Positions 33,407-43,325 of a DNA stretch of 64,000 nucleotides are shown one piece after another. Below the pieces are notes generated by a model. That model worked only from the letters and a program-made list of their open reading frames with translations, had not been told where the DNA came from and made no database searches. This DNA is from Caenorhabditis remanei. Lineage: Eukaryota; Nematoda; Chromadorea; Rhabditida; Rhabditidae. Where the stretch lies: the NCBI RefSeq assembly GCF_010183535.1, contig NC_071329.1, positions 3,224,001 through 3,288,000 on the forward strand. Direction: 5' to 3'. The position numbers were made by a program, and so were the translations under genes. Position 1 is the stretch's first letter. Every line of letters starts with the position of its first letter.

Positions 33407-33712
33407 GGGACCAGCCATACAGTAAGCAGTCAGGATGGCAGAATGAGATAGGATATTGACTCTGGCTTACGTCAAGTGAAGACATACCTGCGTACTTTGC
33501 GTATTGGCTCCTGGGAAGAGCGCGCACCACTCTTTACGGTAATAGACAATGCTCCTGGGAAAACTCTAGGCCTATGACTCAAAAAAGTGGTGCGCGCTCT
33601 TCCCAGGAGATAATACGCAAAGTACGCAGATATGTCTCCACTTGACGTAAGCCACAGTCAATATCCTATCTCATTCTGCCTTCCGGACTGCCTACTGTAT
33701 GGCTGGTTCCCC
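33407..33712. promoter_or_regulatory. Palindromic bidirectional promoter between PABPN1-like copies 7 and 8
   Basis: Same inverted arms as at 27495 and 30741 (ACCAGCCATACAGTA, GGCTTACGTCAAGTG, CTCCTGGGAAGAGCGCGCAC), with a short centre near 33545-33555. A TGACGTAA core faces each gene. Confidence 0.6.
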
Positions 33713-33886
33713 TCTTCTTCGTTGATTATTTTCACCTTTCTCCTTTATCCTGACTCTGCTACTCAGTCCTCCGCTCGAGTCTTGTAGCCGTTTCATTCTC
33801 TTTCTCTCTTTCTTCTACTGTCACATCCCCACTTATAATAACTTTCTTGTTTTCAGAACTTAACCCTCAACATCCGCTAACCAGCA

Positions 33887-34519
33887 ATGGCACCAATCAT
33901 CGACAACAACAGCAACGCGTACTCGATGGATGAGGAGTTGGAAGCAGAGGCCGTCGTCCTGAAGCAGATTCAGAACAAGTTGTCTGAGACGATGGGAAAG
34001 ATGACCCCGCCCACTGAGGAGGAGCAGAAAGTGATAGACGCGAAGTCCGTCTTCATAGGGAACGTGGAGTATGGAGCGACGATCGAGGAGCTTCAGGAGC
34101 ACTTTAAGGGCTGCGGGGAGATTGTGAGAACGACGATCCCAAAGGATAAGATGACGAATAGGCAGAAGAAGTGAGTTAAGGGGACTATTGAGAATGTTGC
34201 CAACAGAGCGCGTTTGCATCACCTCGGATATATAACCCCCTTTGTTTTCAGTTTCGCGTACATAGAATTCGAATGTGCTTCCAGCGTGGAGAACGCGACT
34301 GTGATGAATGGATCTAGCTTCCGTGGACGTCAGATAACAGTCACTTCGAAACGGACCAATAAGCCTGGTATGGGAGTTTCGAGAGGAAGAGGTGGAGGAT
34401 TCAGAGGAGGTCGTGGAGGTCAGCAGACCGTTGTTATCAAGTACGTGTATGTAAATGGACCAGCACCAAGAGGTCGTGGAGGATTCCGTGGAGGAAGAGG
34501 TCGATTCAATCCTTATTGA
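33887..34519 (+). CDS. PABPN1-like nuclear poly(A)-binding protein, array copy 8
   Basis: Exons 33887-34170 and 34252-34519 encode 183 residues. RNP2 is VFIGNV and RNP1 FAYIEF; the RGG tail ([12 protein letters not shown]) ends FNPY. The gene is the right-most member of the array. Its 3' flank (CTTTAAGACAAAAACCTAATAAATT) resembles in inverted form the flanks of copies 3 and 5 rather than that of copies 4 and 6, so recombination between units has shuffled the ends. Confidence 0.9.
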
Positions 34520-34851
34520 TAAGATATTTGTTTTTTTCCTGTTTTCTTTGTATTCTTCAAGTTTTCCATCTCATGTTTCTTGTCCACTTGTTTGTAGTCT
34601 TTAAGACAAAAACCTAATAAATTCTTTCAACCAACATTGTGTTTGTTTCTTAATGACCTAGAAAGCTAATTAGCAATAGAGCGCGATTACCATCTCATCC
34701 TTCAAATGCAATCGTGGTAACATTCTGCAACCCTATCCCTTCCTTGTTGATATCCTATCACCAAAAACCATTTCCAAAATTCAGTTCCTCCTTGTATTCC
34801 ACACCCACTTCCGTGTCTTATCATTTGACCATGAACTTTTTTCTTTGGTTC

Positions 34852-34865
34852 TATGTATATATAAA
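34852..34865 (+). promoter_or_regulatory. TATA-like element of the Ig-like gene
   Basis: TATGTATATATAAAC lies about 32-45 bp before the ATG at 34897, at a distance that allows a very short 5' UTR. Confidence 0.4.
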
Positions 34866-34896
34866 CGCCGTCCATTATTGTTTTCCAAATTCAAAA

Positions 34897-36058
34897 ATGA
34901 CCGCCGTCTTGTTTATTTCTGCTATTCTCCTCCCGCTCCTTTCCCACTGCAGTTCCGAAATTTCGGTTCCCGTCATTTCTGGTCGTTCCTACACTTTACA
35001 ACTGGAATATCAAAATGCGGATGGAACGAATTCGAAGAAAGCGGAAGGTATTAAGCGACAACTGTTTGATGAGACTGGCGGCAAATGGCAATACTTTTGG
35101 TTTTGTGGAGGAGCAAAGAAGACATGTGGAAAGTGGGTGGATGAGGTGAGTCGTTCGGAAACTAGGGAGACGTTTTAGAACTAGGGACGTTTTGAAACTG
35201 TGACACTTGGAAACTGTCTGATAGTTTCAAAACGACTCGACTTTGGACATTTCGGAACCACGACGCTTCGCAACCAGGACGCTTCGCAACCGGGGGGTGT
35301 TTTGCAACCATATACGAGTCGTATCCGTTTCGAAACGTCCTTTTGAAACGTTCACGGTTTCAGAGCGTCACAGTTTCACAAAAAAGCCGTCTAGAAACCC
35401 AGATACTTCAAAATCAGGACGTTTCAAAACTGACACTTTTTCTCCGATTTCCAAACGTCTTGTTGTAAACTCTTGGAGTTTCAAAACCACAAAATCTGAC
35501 ATTGTGGATGTTCCGGTTTCGAAACGTCTCTAAAATCAGACATTTCGCAACTGTGACATCTCGAAACAGTAAGCCTTGTACTCGTTGGAAATCAAGACGT
35601 TCTAGAACCAGGACGTTTGGAAACCAACAAATTTTTACCCAAAATCGGTTATTTCTGGTTACAAAGTGTCTCACATTAGTTTTGAGACATTTTATAACCA
35701 GGACGTTCTGAAACCAGGATATTTCGGGTTTCAAAACGTCCTGGTTTCGCAATATCTTGGTTTTCGGGGGTGTCCCGATATAGAAATGACTGAAAAGACG
35801 TTTTGAAACGTCTCGGTTCCAAACTGTCCCAGTTTCAAAACATCCATATTCCAGAAAAACAAAACTATCCCCTCCGGCCCCAAAGTAACAAAAACCAGCG
35901 AGGGCGCCGTGATCTCTAACATGCAAATTCGGGATGCCGGAAAGTATGCTCGTCTTCCAGAGGATCCAAATGCCCTCACCGCCGAGTTACAACAAGTCGG
36001 TGTATATGTGCAGGACGGGCCAACTACAGCAGCACCGGGAAAAGTTTATAAGTATTGA
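34897..36058 (+). CDS. Small secreted Ig-like protein
   Basis: Exons 34897-35145 and 35855-36058 join in phase 0 to 150 residues. Residues 1-19 are a signal peptide (MTAVLFISAILLPLLSHCS). The mature part has a FWFC strand, a second cysteine (KKTC) five residues later, and a DAGKYA motif matching the D-x-G-x-Y tyrosine corner of immunoglobulin V-type domains, but arginine stands where the partner cysteine normally follows. The fold assignment is inference from this motif alone. A longer start at 34834 is in frame, but it would lie before the predicted transcription start. The 709-bp intron is filled by GTTTCGAAAC-type repeats. Function unknown; secreted single-domain Ig-like proteins are common in nematodes. 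Confidence 0.75.
35150..35850. repeat. GTTTCGAAAC-rich repeat field in the Ig-like gene intron
   Basis: Dozens of scattered copies of (A/C)GTTT(C/T)(G/A)AAAC and GACGTTTCGAAAC in both orientations, irregularly spaced by 10-30 bp, fill the intron. The core is near-palindromic. The same material fills the first intron of the adjacent RING-like gene. Confidence 0.75.
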
Positions 36059-36112
36059 TTATTTATTAGAGCGTTTCAATAAACTCATTTAACGAGGAGA
36101 GAAAAAAACAGT

Positions 36113-36190
36113 TTGAGCGGGGAGTAGAATCGAACCCGCGACCCCTCGCCTCGCGTCCCGCCGCACTACCGGCTGCGCCACCAGTGACCA
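36113..36190 (-). other. tRNA-like sequence
   Basis: On the minus strand TGGCGCAGCCGG (A-box) is followed by GGTTCGATTCT (B-box, near 36127-36137) with a GC-rich middle. No proper acceptor stem or anticodon loop is evident, so it is a tRNA-derived pseudogene or SINE-like element. Confidence 0.55.
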
Positions 36191-36372
36191 CACCGAACAT
36201 AAGGGAGGAGGCGGTGATAAAAGCGGGCACTCCAAACATTTTTCACCGCGTATACTTTTCCCAAAACAAAAAACCTTCAAATTCTTTATTCTTTTACACC
36301 ATACAATCACATCTTCTTTCAAAATTTTTTTGACTGAAAAATTCAAATTCGGGAGAGAGCGGAGTGCCTCCG

Positions 36373-37379
36373 TCACATCACATCAGTCTTCTTGATTTTG
36401 CGAGCCCGATACTTCTGTTTATTGATCACTTTCTTGTAATTCGACTCCTCTTTTTGAAGACTTGCCGACGGTTCCGACCAGCATTGGAAGTTCGAGCAAC
36501 CGTACGAACCTGGAAAACGTCCCGGTTTCAAAGCGTCCCGGTTTCGAAACGTCGCCACTTACCATCCGGATTCTTAACAATGCCAAAGCACGCCTTGCAC
36601 AATAAATGATCACACTTTCCCATCGTAATCAACAGTCCCGGCGGGAACATGGCGCCACACGGTCCATCGCATTTCGTCGTGACACCTTCAGAAGAGGTGT
36701 CGGATATTCCGAAGGCACCGACTGTCTGCACGCTTACGGTATACGTGAATTCCTTGCGTTTCGTGATTGGATTGATGGCGGTGGTGAGGTTGTAGCCGAG
36801 CACATTTCCCGCTGGAAGAAACGAGGGCACCAGGTGGTTGGGGTCACTGAAATAGTAAAGTTTGGGACGTTTTGAAACCAGGGACGTTCTGAAACCACGA
36901 CGTTTTGAAATGTCTCAGTTTTAAAGCGTCTCATGCTCTGGGACACTTGAAAACACTTCGAAACAGGGGCGTTTCAAAACCATATACGAGACATCCCGGG
37001 TTTGAAACGTCCTGGTTTCAAAACGTCACGGTTTACAAAAAAAAGATGTTTAGAAACCGAGACACTTTGAAACTGGGGCGTATTGAGACTGACATTTTTT
37101 CTCCGGGTAGTTTCGAAACGACTTTGACTTTGGACATTTCGAAGTCACGACGTTTCAAAACCGCAGAACTTAAAAGTTATGAAATGTCCCAGGACACTTC
37201 GAAACCAAGACACTTCGCAACCAGGACGTTAAAAAACCGAGACTTTTTCCTGGTTTCGAAATGTCCCGTGATGAAACTTGATGGTTTAGAAATGTCCTTC
37301 GAGTTTGGGGACGTTTCGCAACCATATCATTTCGCAACCAAACTCACTCAATATCGGTCATTCCTGACATCGTGTTCAT
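36373..37379 (-). CDS. RING-like zinc-finger protein
   Basis: Exons 37379-37348, 36846-36563 and 36509-36373 join in phase to 150 residues. After about 70 residues without recognised domain comes a cysteine/histidine module: CDGPC, then CDHLLCKAC about 14 residues on, then C-x4-C (GCSNFQC) near residue 115, consistent with a C3HC4-type RING or treble-clef finger. The tail is basic and rich in lysine (YKKVINKQKYRARKIKK). RING proteins usually act as E3 ubiquitin ligases; the short spacing here makes that only probable. The first exon is only 32 nt and the first intron is packed with GTTTCGAAAC repeats. Nematode-specific RING-like families of this size exist, but I cannot name one. Confidence 0.7.
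36850..37340. repeat. GTTTCGAAAC-rich repeat field in the RING-like gene intron
   Basis: Same scattered near-palindromic units (GGGACGTTTTGAAAC, GTTTCGAAACG) as in 35150-35850. Presence in two adjacent, unrelated genes of opposite strand indicates local spread. Confidence 0.75.
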
Positions 37380-37554
37380 CGTCGTCACACCGATTCGAAA
37401 TTTTCGCGAAGAATGAATTTTCACTTTTCAAAAATTAATCGATAATTGGGGTAAAACGTGGAATCAATTGTTCCCAAAAAAAACGAGTTCAGTAGAGCGC
37501 GATTGCATATTCCACGTGAGCAAAATCGATGAATCATATCATTCTTAGCAAATC

Positions 37555-40057
37555 ATGAGTAACCTTGTTGTAGATCAAAAAATCCTTCCGGATATATCAA
37601 AACCCCAATGGGATCAAGCAACGTATTCAGGTAAGAGGGGACCACAGTTTTCTAGGCCATGGGAAACCTCGGCCACCACGGATTTCCAGGCCGTGCCCGT
37701 CACTTCTTCTCTTCAACCAACCCTCTCACACTATTCTCGTCACATGCTCGCCAAGAACAATGTCGTGAAATTGTCACCAACTACCGGAAAGGAATCATCA
37801 GTCCGACACTGACAGTCAGCGAGCTGTGGAAGGCGAAGACGTTGTACGACTCGACGTTTCATCCGGATTCTGGAGAGAAAATGTTCTTCTTGGGAAGGAT
37901 GAGCGCGCAGGTTGGGCTCTGGTCTTATACGTCCTGCAGCCTTTTGTTGTTGTGTGCACGCGTGGTGTGGGCGGTTGCGTTTTTGGTTCGGAGGAGACGG
38001 GTCGGGGGTTCGATTCCGCGGGGCGTGTGTTTTTGTGATTTTTGTGTTTTGGTTTTTTTTGCATTGATTATTTAGAGGTTTCAGATGTTGGAGATTCCAG
38101 AAAAAGTGATTTTCCAGAAAAATACATTTAAAAAAGTTCCAATTTGAAAAAATTTTAGAACTCAAAATCGATTTCTATTAATTTATTCTGGTATTTTATT
38201 TCAAAATTAAAAACTGAATAGTTCCGGAAAATTCCGAAAAATTAGGATTCTGGAATTCCGTCTCTCTCCCACTACTCCTCCCCCGACCAAATCTGCCCCA
38301 TTCTTATCCGCTCCGCCACCCTCTCTCTTCATAGTTCCGCATAGCCGACCTAGCAACGCTTTTGCCTCCCACCCAAACGGTCGATGGTTCGACCCCCACC
38401 TACGCCAATTCCTTTTTTCTTTTTTTGTATCCCCTATTCCAGATGCCCGGCAACATGGTGATCACCGGTATGCTGCTCAGCCTGTACCGTACCTTCCCGG
38501 GCGTCGTCTTCTCTCATTGGATCAATCAATCATTCAACGCCGTCGTCAACTACACGAATCGTAGTGGTAATAGTAAGGCGTCTAACGAGAGACTTTTTGT
38601 GTCTTACTGTTGTGCGACGGGCGGTGCGATGACAGCTGCATTAGGCTTGAATAAGATGGTTAAGGTAAGTAAGTTAGAAAGTGCGCTCCATTGATAAAAG
38701 TGAAAATTTTAGAACAGTCACGGTTTAGCCGCTCGTTTAGTCCCGTTTGCTGCAATAGCCTTGGCAAATGCAATCAATATTCCAATGATGCGGAGCAGGT
38801 AGAGAAGATTGGCAATAGAGCGCAGCTGCATCATTATCAATTGATTTTTTAGCGAGGTCACAGAAGGAATGGAGTTACGTGACGAGAACGGGGAGTTGGT
38901 CGGAAAATCTCGGAAAATGGCGATTCTATCGATTGCGCAAGTCACGTTGAGTCGTATTGCAATGGCTACGCCGTATATGGGTAAATAAATGGGAGCTACA
39001 GTACCCTTCCCACAAGTTTTTTCCAGTCGCCACACCTATCATCATGAACCGTATCACGCGCACCGCCTACTACCGTACCCGCCCATGGATGCAAAAATAT
39101 TCGGAAATTCCTATACAAACGTTGTTGGCCGGAGCGGGTCTATACTTCACCACCCCACTGTGTTGTGCACTTTTCCCGCAGAAATCTGCGGTCGAGGTGA
39201 GTTTTGTCTCGAATGGTATGCGCCTTTAAAAGGGCGGCAGTACAGTAACCCTTGTAAAGTTTGAGCCATTTGTCACAACGCCTGGAGTTTATTGATTCTT
39301 TTGAATTTTGGATATGTTATAGAACACGCCTGAATCTCCATTTTTGTAGTTTATCACTTTTTTGTACGAGCGATCCTTAAAGAGTTATAACGCCCTAAAG
39401 TTGTTAAACCGAAAGGGAACTCCTTCTGGCTATTTTAGTGATTAGCGACTTCAAAGAGCTATAACTCTTTAGGGACAGCCTGTACAAAAAAGTTGTCAAC
39501 AGCAAAAATGGAGAGCTAGGCTTGATCTACAAAATGAGTTAAAAATCAAAAAATTGGAGTCAAAACTGATTTTGTGACAAAAGTTCGAAAATTTAAAAAA
39601 AAATTAAATTTATTTATCTTCCAAAAATCAGGCAACTATGACATACTGTAACTTTGTCAGGTATAAGTTGATTTTATTGATTTTTTGTGCATTTTGTAGA
39701 TCAAACCTAGCTCTTCATTTTTGTAGTTAATCACATTTTTGTACAGTCACTCCCTAGAGAGATATGAGCTGTGGGAAGTACGGTACGTCAGTGCGCGTCC
39801 ACAGCTAGTCACCATTCTTCGAGGCGCTATAACTTGTTAGGGACGGCTCGCACAAAAAAGTTGTCAACTACAAAAATGAAGGTCTAGATTTGATCTATAC
39901 AATCATATATTAATTTTTAAGAATCTTTACAAGGACGTTTGTCAATTGTGGACCTTTTAAAACTTTTCAGGTATCGCGTCTCGAGGAAAAAGTGCAAAAA
40001 GAGATTTTATCGCGCCCCGATCCGCCGAAAATCGTGTTCTACAATAAAGGACTATAG
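37555..40057 (+). CDS. Sideroflexin (SFXN1/3-type mitochondrial carrier), copy A
   Basis: Seven exons join in phase to 329 residues: 37555-37630, 37690-37910, 38443-38664, 38713-38798, 38853-38980, 39027-39196 and 39971-40057. Family hallmarks are clear: DISKPQWDQ near the N-terminus, [21 protein letters not shown] (HPDTGEK-type motif), [16 protein letters not shown], then hydrophobic segments containing NAINIP and [10 protein letters not shown]. The length matches SFXN1 (about 320). Sideroflexins span the mitochondrial inner membrane; mammalian SFXN1 imports serine for one-carbon metabolism. The paralogue B follows 88 bp downstream on the same strand. Introns 2 and 6 are enlarged by repeats, including tRNA-like relics. 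Confidence 0.95.
37953..38030 (+). other. tRNA-like relic in sideroflexin A intron 2 (first)
   Basis: GTGGTGTGGGCGG resembles an A-box and GGTTCGATTCC (38007-38017) is a perfect B-box. A matching element lies at the same place in the paralogue (40526-40600). The stems do not form a canonical tRNA. Confidence 0.5.
38339..38406 (+). other. tRNA-like relic in sideroflexin A intron 2 (second)
   Basis: CCGACCTAGCAACGCTTTTG followed by GGTTCGACCCC (B-box, 38386-38396). Counterpart at 41074-41141 in the paralogue. Confidence 0.5.
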
Positions 40058-40145
40058 ACACGTGGCAGCTTCTCAAATTTCCATAAAGTCGAATAAATAA
40101 ATTTATTTTTCGAAAATTTATTAGTACTCTCTTTTTCAATTAGAA

Positions 40146-43094
40146 ATGAGTGATCTTGTCATCAATCAAAAGCATCGACCCGATATATCGAAACCCCAAT
40201 GGGATCAAAGGACGTATTACGGTAACTGGAGTTTTCTAGGCCACCTAAAACCAATTTCCAGGCCGTGTCCGTCACTTCTTCACTCTTACTAACCCACTCA
40301 CGCTTTTCTCATCGGAGGCCCGACAGGAGCGTTGTCGACAAATCGTTGTCGACTACAAACATGGAATCATCAGTCCGACACTGACAGTCAGCGAGCTGTG
40401 GAAGGCGAAGACGTTGTACGACTCGACGTTTCATCCGGATTCTGGAGAGAAAATGTTCTTCTTGGGAAGGATGAGCGCACAGGTAGGAGTCTGTTCTTTT
40501 ACGCCCTGCCATCACACATTGAATGTGTGCGCGCGTGGTGTGGGCGGTTGCGTTTTTGGTTCGGAGGAGAGGGGTCGGGGGTTCGATTCCGCGGGGGGTG
40601 TTTTTTGCTTCTTTTTATTCTTGACATTTTTTGCATTGATTAATAAGAGGTTTTAGATCATGGGGATTCCAGAAAAGGGAAAAATAATTTTTTTGACCAT
40701 CAAAAAATTTTCCGTCGGGAACAATCGCCGAAAACCACGCAATTTTTACGTGATTTTCATTCATTTTTGTAGGAAAAAATGTCCAAAATCTCAGAAAATA
40801 GTTTTTTTAAGCAAAAATTGTTGAAAAAACCGAATTTCTGGAAAAAACTTTATTTTTTTTAAGCCGCATAGTTCACTAAGGGTTTAGCGTAATTTTCAGA
40901 CAACTTCTATCAAAAATTATTGCCCTAAACCTGAAAATTTTCTCAATGAAAACTTTAAAAAAAATTTCAGCAAAAATAATAATATTTTCAAGAAAATCGA
41001 ATTTCCAAGCTTCCCGCAACTACCGATTCCCACCCGCACTTATACGCAGTGCCTCCACACGATACTGTCTGCCCGCATAGCCGACCTGGCTACGCTTTTG
41101 CCTCCCACCCAAACGGTCACTGGTTCAACCCCCACATACCCCAATTCTTTTTTTTTCTTTTTTCGTATCAACTATTCCAGATGCCCGGCAACATGCTAAT
41201 CAACGGAATGTTGCTAAGCCTCTACCGTACATTCCCGGGCGTCGTCTTCTCTCATTGGATCAATCAATCATTCAACGCCGTCGTCAACTACACGAATCGT
41301 AGTGGTAATAGTAAGGCGTCCAACGAACGTCTTCTGCTGTCCTATCTGTGTGCGACGGGCGGTGCAATGTCGGGTGCACTCGCGTTGAATGCAATGGTCA
41401 AGAATAAGAATAGTGTGGCGGCACGGTTGGTGCCGTTCGCCGCGGTCGCCCTAGCTAATTGCATCAATATTCCGATGATTCGGAGCAAGTTGGTCATTTG
41501 TTTCGGTGGAGCGCAATTACATTATTAATTTTAGCGAGGTGACAGAAGGTATGGAGTTACGTGACGAGAACGGCGAGTTGGTCGGCCGCTCCCGTCAAAT
41601 GGCAATTCTCTCCATTGCACAGGTCACGTTGAGTAGGATTGGCATGGCTATGCCGGATATGGGTACGTGTTAAAGGGCGGGGCCTAAGGGTGTACAGAAA
41701 CCCATTTTTGGGCGGGGCTTAGGGTACAGTAACCCATAAGTTTTTCTAGGTTCCCCCTCTGTCAAGAACCACAGTTTTTTCCCCGATCTTTTGATATCCC
41801 GTTATTTTTAAATCCTCTCAAGACTTGAGTGTCTGAACTAGCCTGAAATAAATTTTTCAACTTTTTGGCTTCCCACAAAAATATGAGCGTTTGATCTTGA
41901 AAAGTCTGACCCCCCCCCCCTTTTTGAGTGATTTGGGTTTCTAGGCCACCACCACCAATTGTTCTTCCAGTCATGACGCCCATCATCATGAACCGTATCA
42001 CGCGTACCATGTACTACCGTACCCGTCCGTGGATGAAATACTCCGAGTACCCGATTCAGACGATGCTCGCCGGAATGGCTCTGTTCTTCACCACTCCGAT
42101 GTGTTGTGCACTTTTTCCGCAGAAAACTGCCGTCGAGGTGAGCTTTGATGCGCCTTTAAACGGGTGGCGGCGGTACAGCAACCCTTGTGAATTTTGAGCT
42201 GGGGTGTTACGACGCCCGGAGTTAATCAATTCTGCTGAATTTTGGATATGTTATAGAACAGGTCTAAATCTTCATTTTTGTAGTTAACCACTTTTTTGTA
42301 CGAGCGGTCCCTAGAGAGATATGGCTTGGGGGAGTACGGTAGGTACAGTGAGCGCGTCCACAGGTCTAGAGTCAACATGCTTCAAAGCGGTGTAACTCTT
42401 TAGGGAACGCTTATACCTAAAAATTGTTAACTGCAAAATTAAGGAACTAGATTTGATCTACAAAATAAATTTAAAATTAAAAAATTGGAGTATAAACTGA
42501 TTTTGTGGCAAAAGTTTGAAAATGTGAAATTTTTCAAAAACAATTTTTTTCCAAAAAATCCCGCAACTTTGACATAATGTAACTCTGTAAAGTACTGATT
42601 GATTTCATTGATTTTATGCGCATTTTGTAGATCAAACCTAGCTACTCATTTTTGTAGTTGACCACTTTTTTGTACGGCCTTTTCCTGAAGAGATATGACT
42701 TAGGGGAGTACGGTAGGAGGCAAGGTGAGAAGAGAGGTTGCAGCACTTTGAAACGCTAGAACTTGCTAGGGACAACTTGCACAAAAAAGTTGTCAACTAC
42801 AAAAATGAAGCCCTATTTTTGATCTACATACTCACCAAAAATGGGAGATGTGGGACATCAAATTGTTCTAAAACTATAGATTTTTTTCAAAATTTTTAAA
42901 AAAAATTCTGATGCGTAGTGTGTGGGGTACTGTACTTTTTTCTCAATTCAAATTTATACTCATCTGAAAGCTTATTTCCTGTAAATTTTAAATATCTATA
43001 TTTCCAGGTGACCAAACTCGAGGCATCCGTGCAAAAGGAGATCTTCTCACGTGCCGACGCTCCAGAAGTGGTGTTCTACAATAAGGGATTGTGA
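40146..43094 (+). CDS. Sideroflexin (SFXN1/3-type mitochondrial carrier), copy B
   Basis: Six exons join in phase to 328 residues: 40146-40221, 40262-40482, 41181-41488, 41535-41662, 41971-42137 and 43008-43094. All motifs of copy A are kept. The exon 41181-41488 is uninterrupted where copy A has an intron (after NKMVK), a simple intron loss or gain. Stretches of exons 2 and 3 (about 120 and 90 bp) are almost identical to copy A while neighbouring codons differ, pointing to gene conversion. Intron 5 shares sequence with intron 6 of copy A, so the duplication included introns. Confidence 0.95.
40526..40600 (+). other. tRNA-like relic in sideroflexin B intron 2 (first)
   Basis: GTGGTGTGGGCGG and B-box GGTTCGATTCC, nearly identical to 37953-38030 in copy A. 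Confidence 0.5.
41074..41141 (+). other. tRNA-like relic in sideroflexin B intron 2 (second)
   Basis: CCGACCTGGCTACGCTTTTG followed by GGTTCAACCCC, a one-base-changed B-box; counterpart of 38339-38406. Confidence 0.5.
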
Positions 43095-43193
43095 TGATGA
43101 GAGGAGAGATCTATGATGGAATGAATATTATTTATGTTCTCTTTTTCTATAAATTTAAAAAACAAAATACGTTATTTAAAAAAAAACAAAAAT

Positions 43194-43199
43194 GAAGCC
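43194..43199 (+). promoter_or_regulatory. GAAGCC core upstream of gcy gene 1 (possible CHE-1/ASE site)
   Basis: GAAGCCACTTTT lies 132 bp before the start codon. GAAGCC is the known core of the CHE-1 binding (ASE) motif that drives gcy genes in ASE gustatory neurons of C. elegans. A similar GAAGCCAATTTT lies upstream of the second gcy. Confidence 0.45.
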
Positions 43200-43325
43200 A
43201 CTTTTGAAGGGTTTTCTGGAAGGGAGGCGCCCCGATGCGGAAGAAAAAGAAGAACACTTTTTATTTATCAAAACACAAAAATCGTTTGATTTTGTCATTT
43301 TATGTCATTTTTGTGTCTTTGTTGA

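Noticed and set aside
35243..35926. Long open frames on both strands in the Ig-like gene intron
   Set aside because: They arise from the GTTTCGAAAC repeat, which lacks stop codons in several frames; the real gene splices across the region in phase 0.
36113..36190. Functional tRNA gene
   Set aside because: A- and B-boxes are good but no acceptor stem or anticodon loop can be drawn, so only tRNA-like is claimed.
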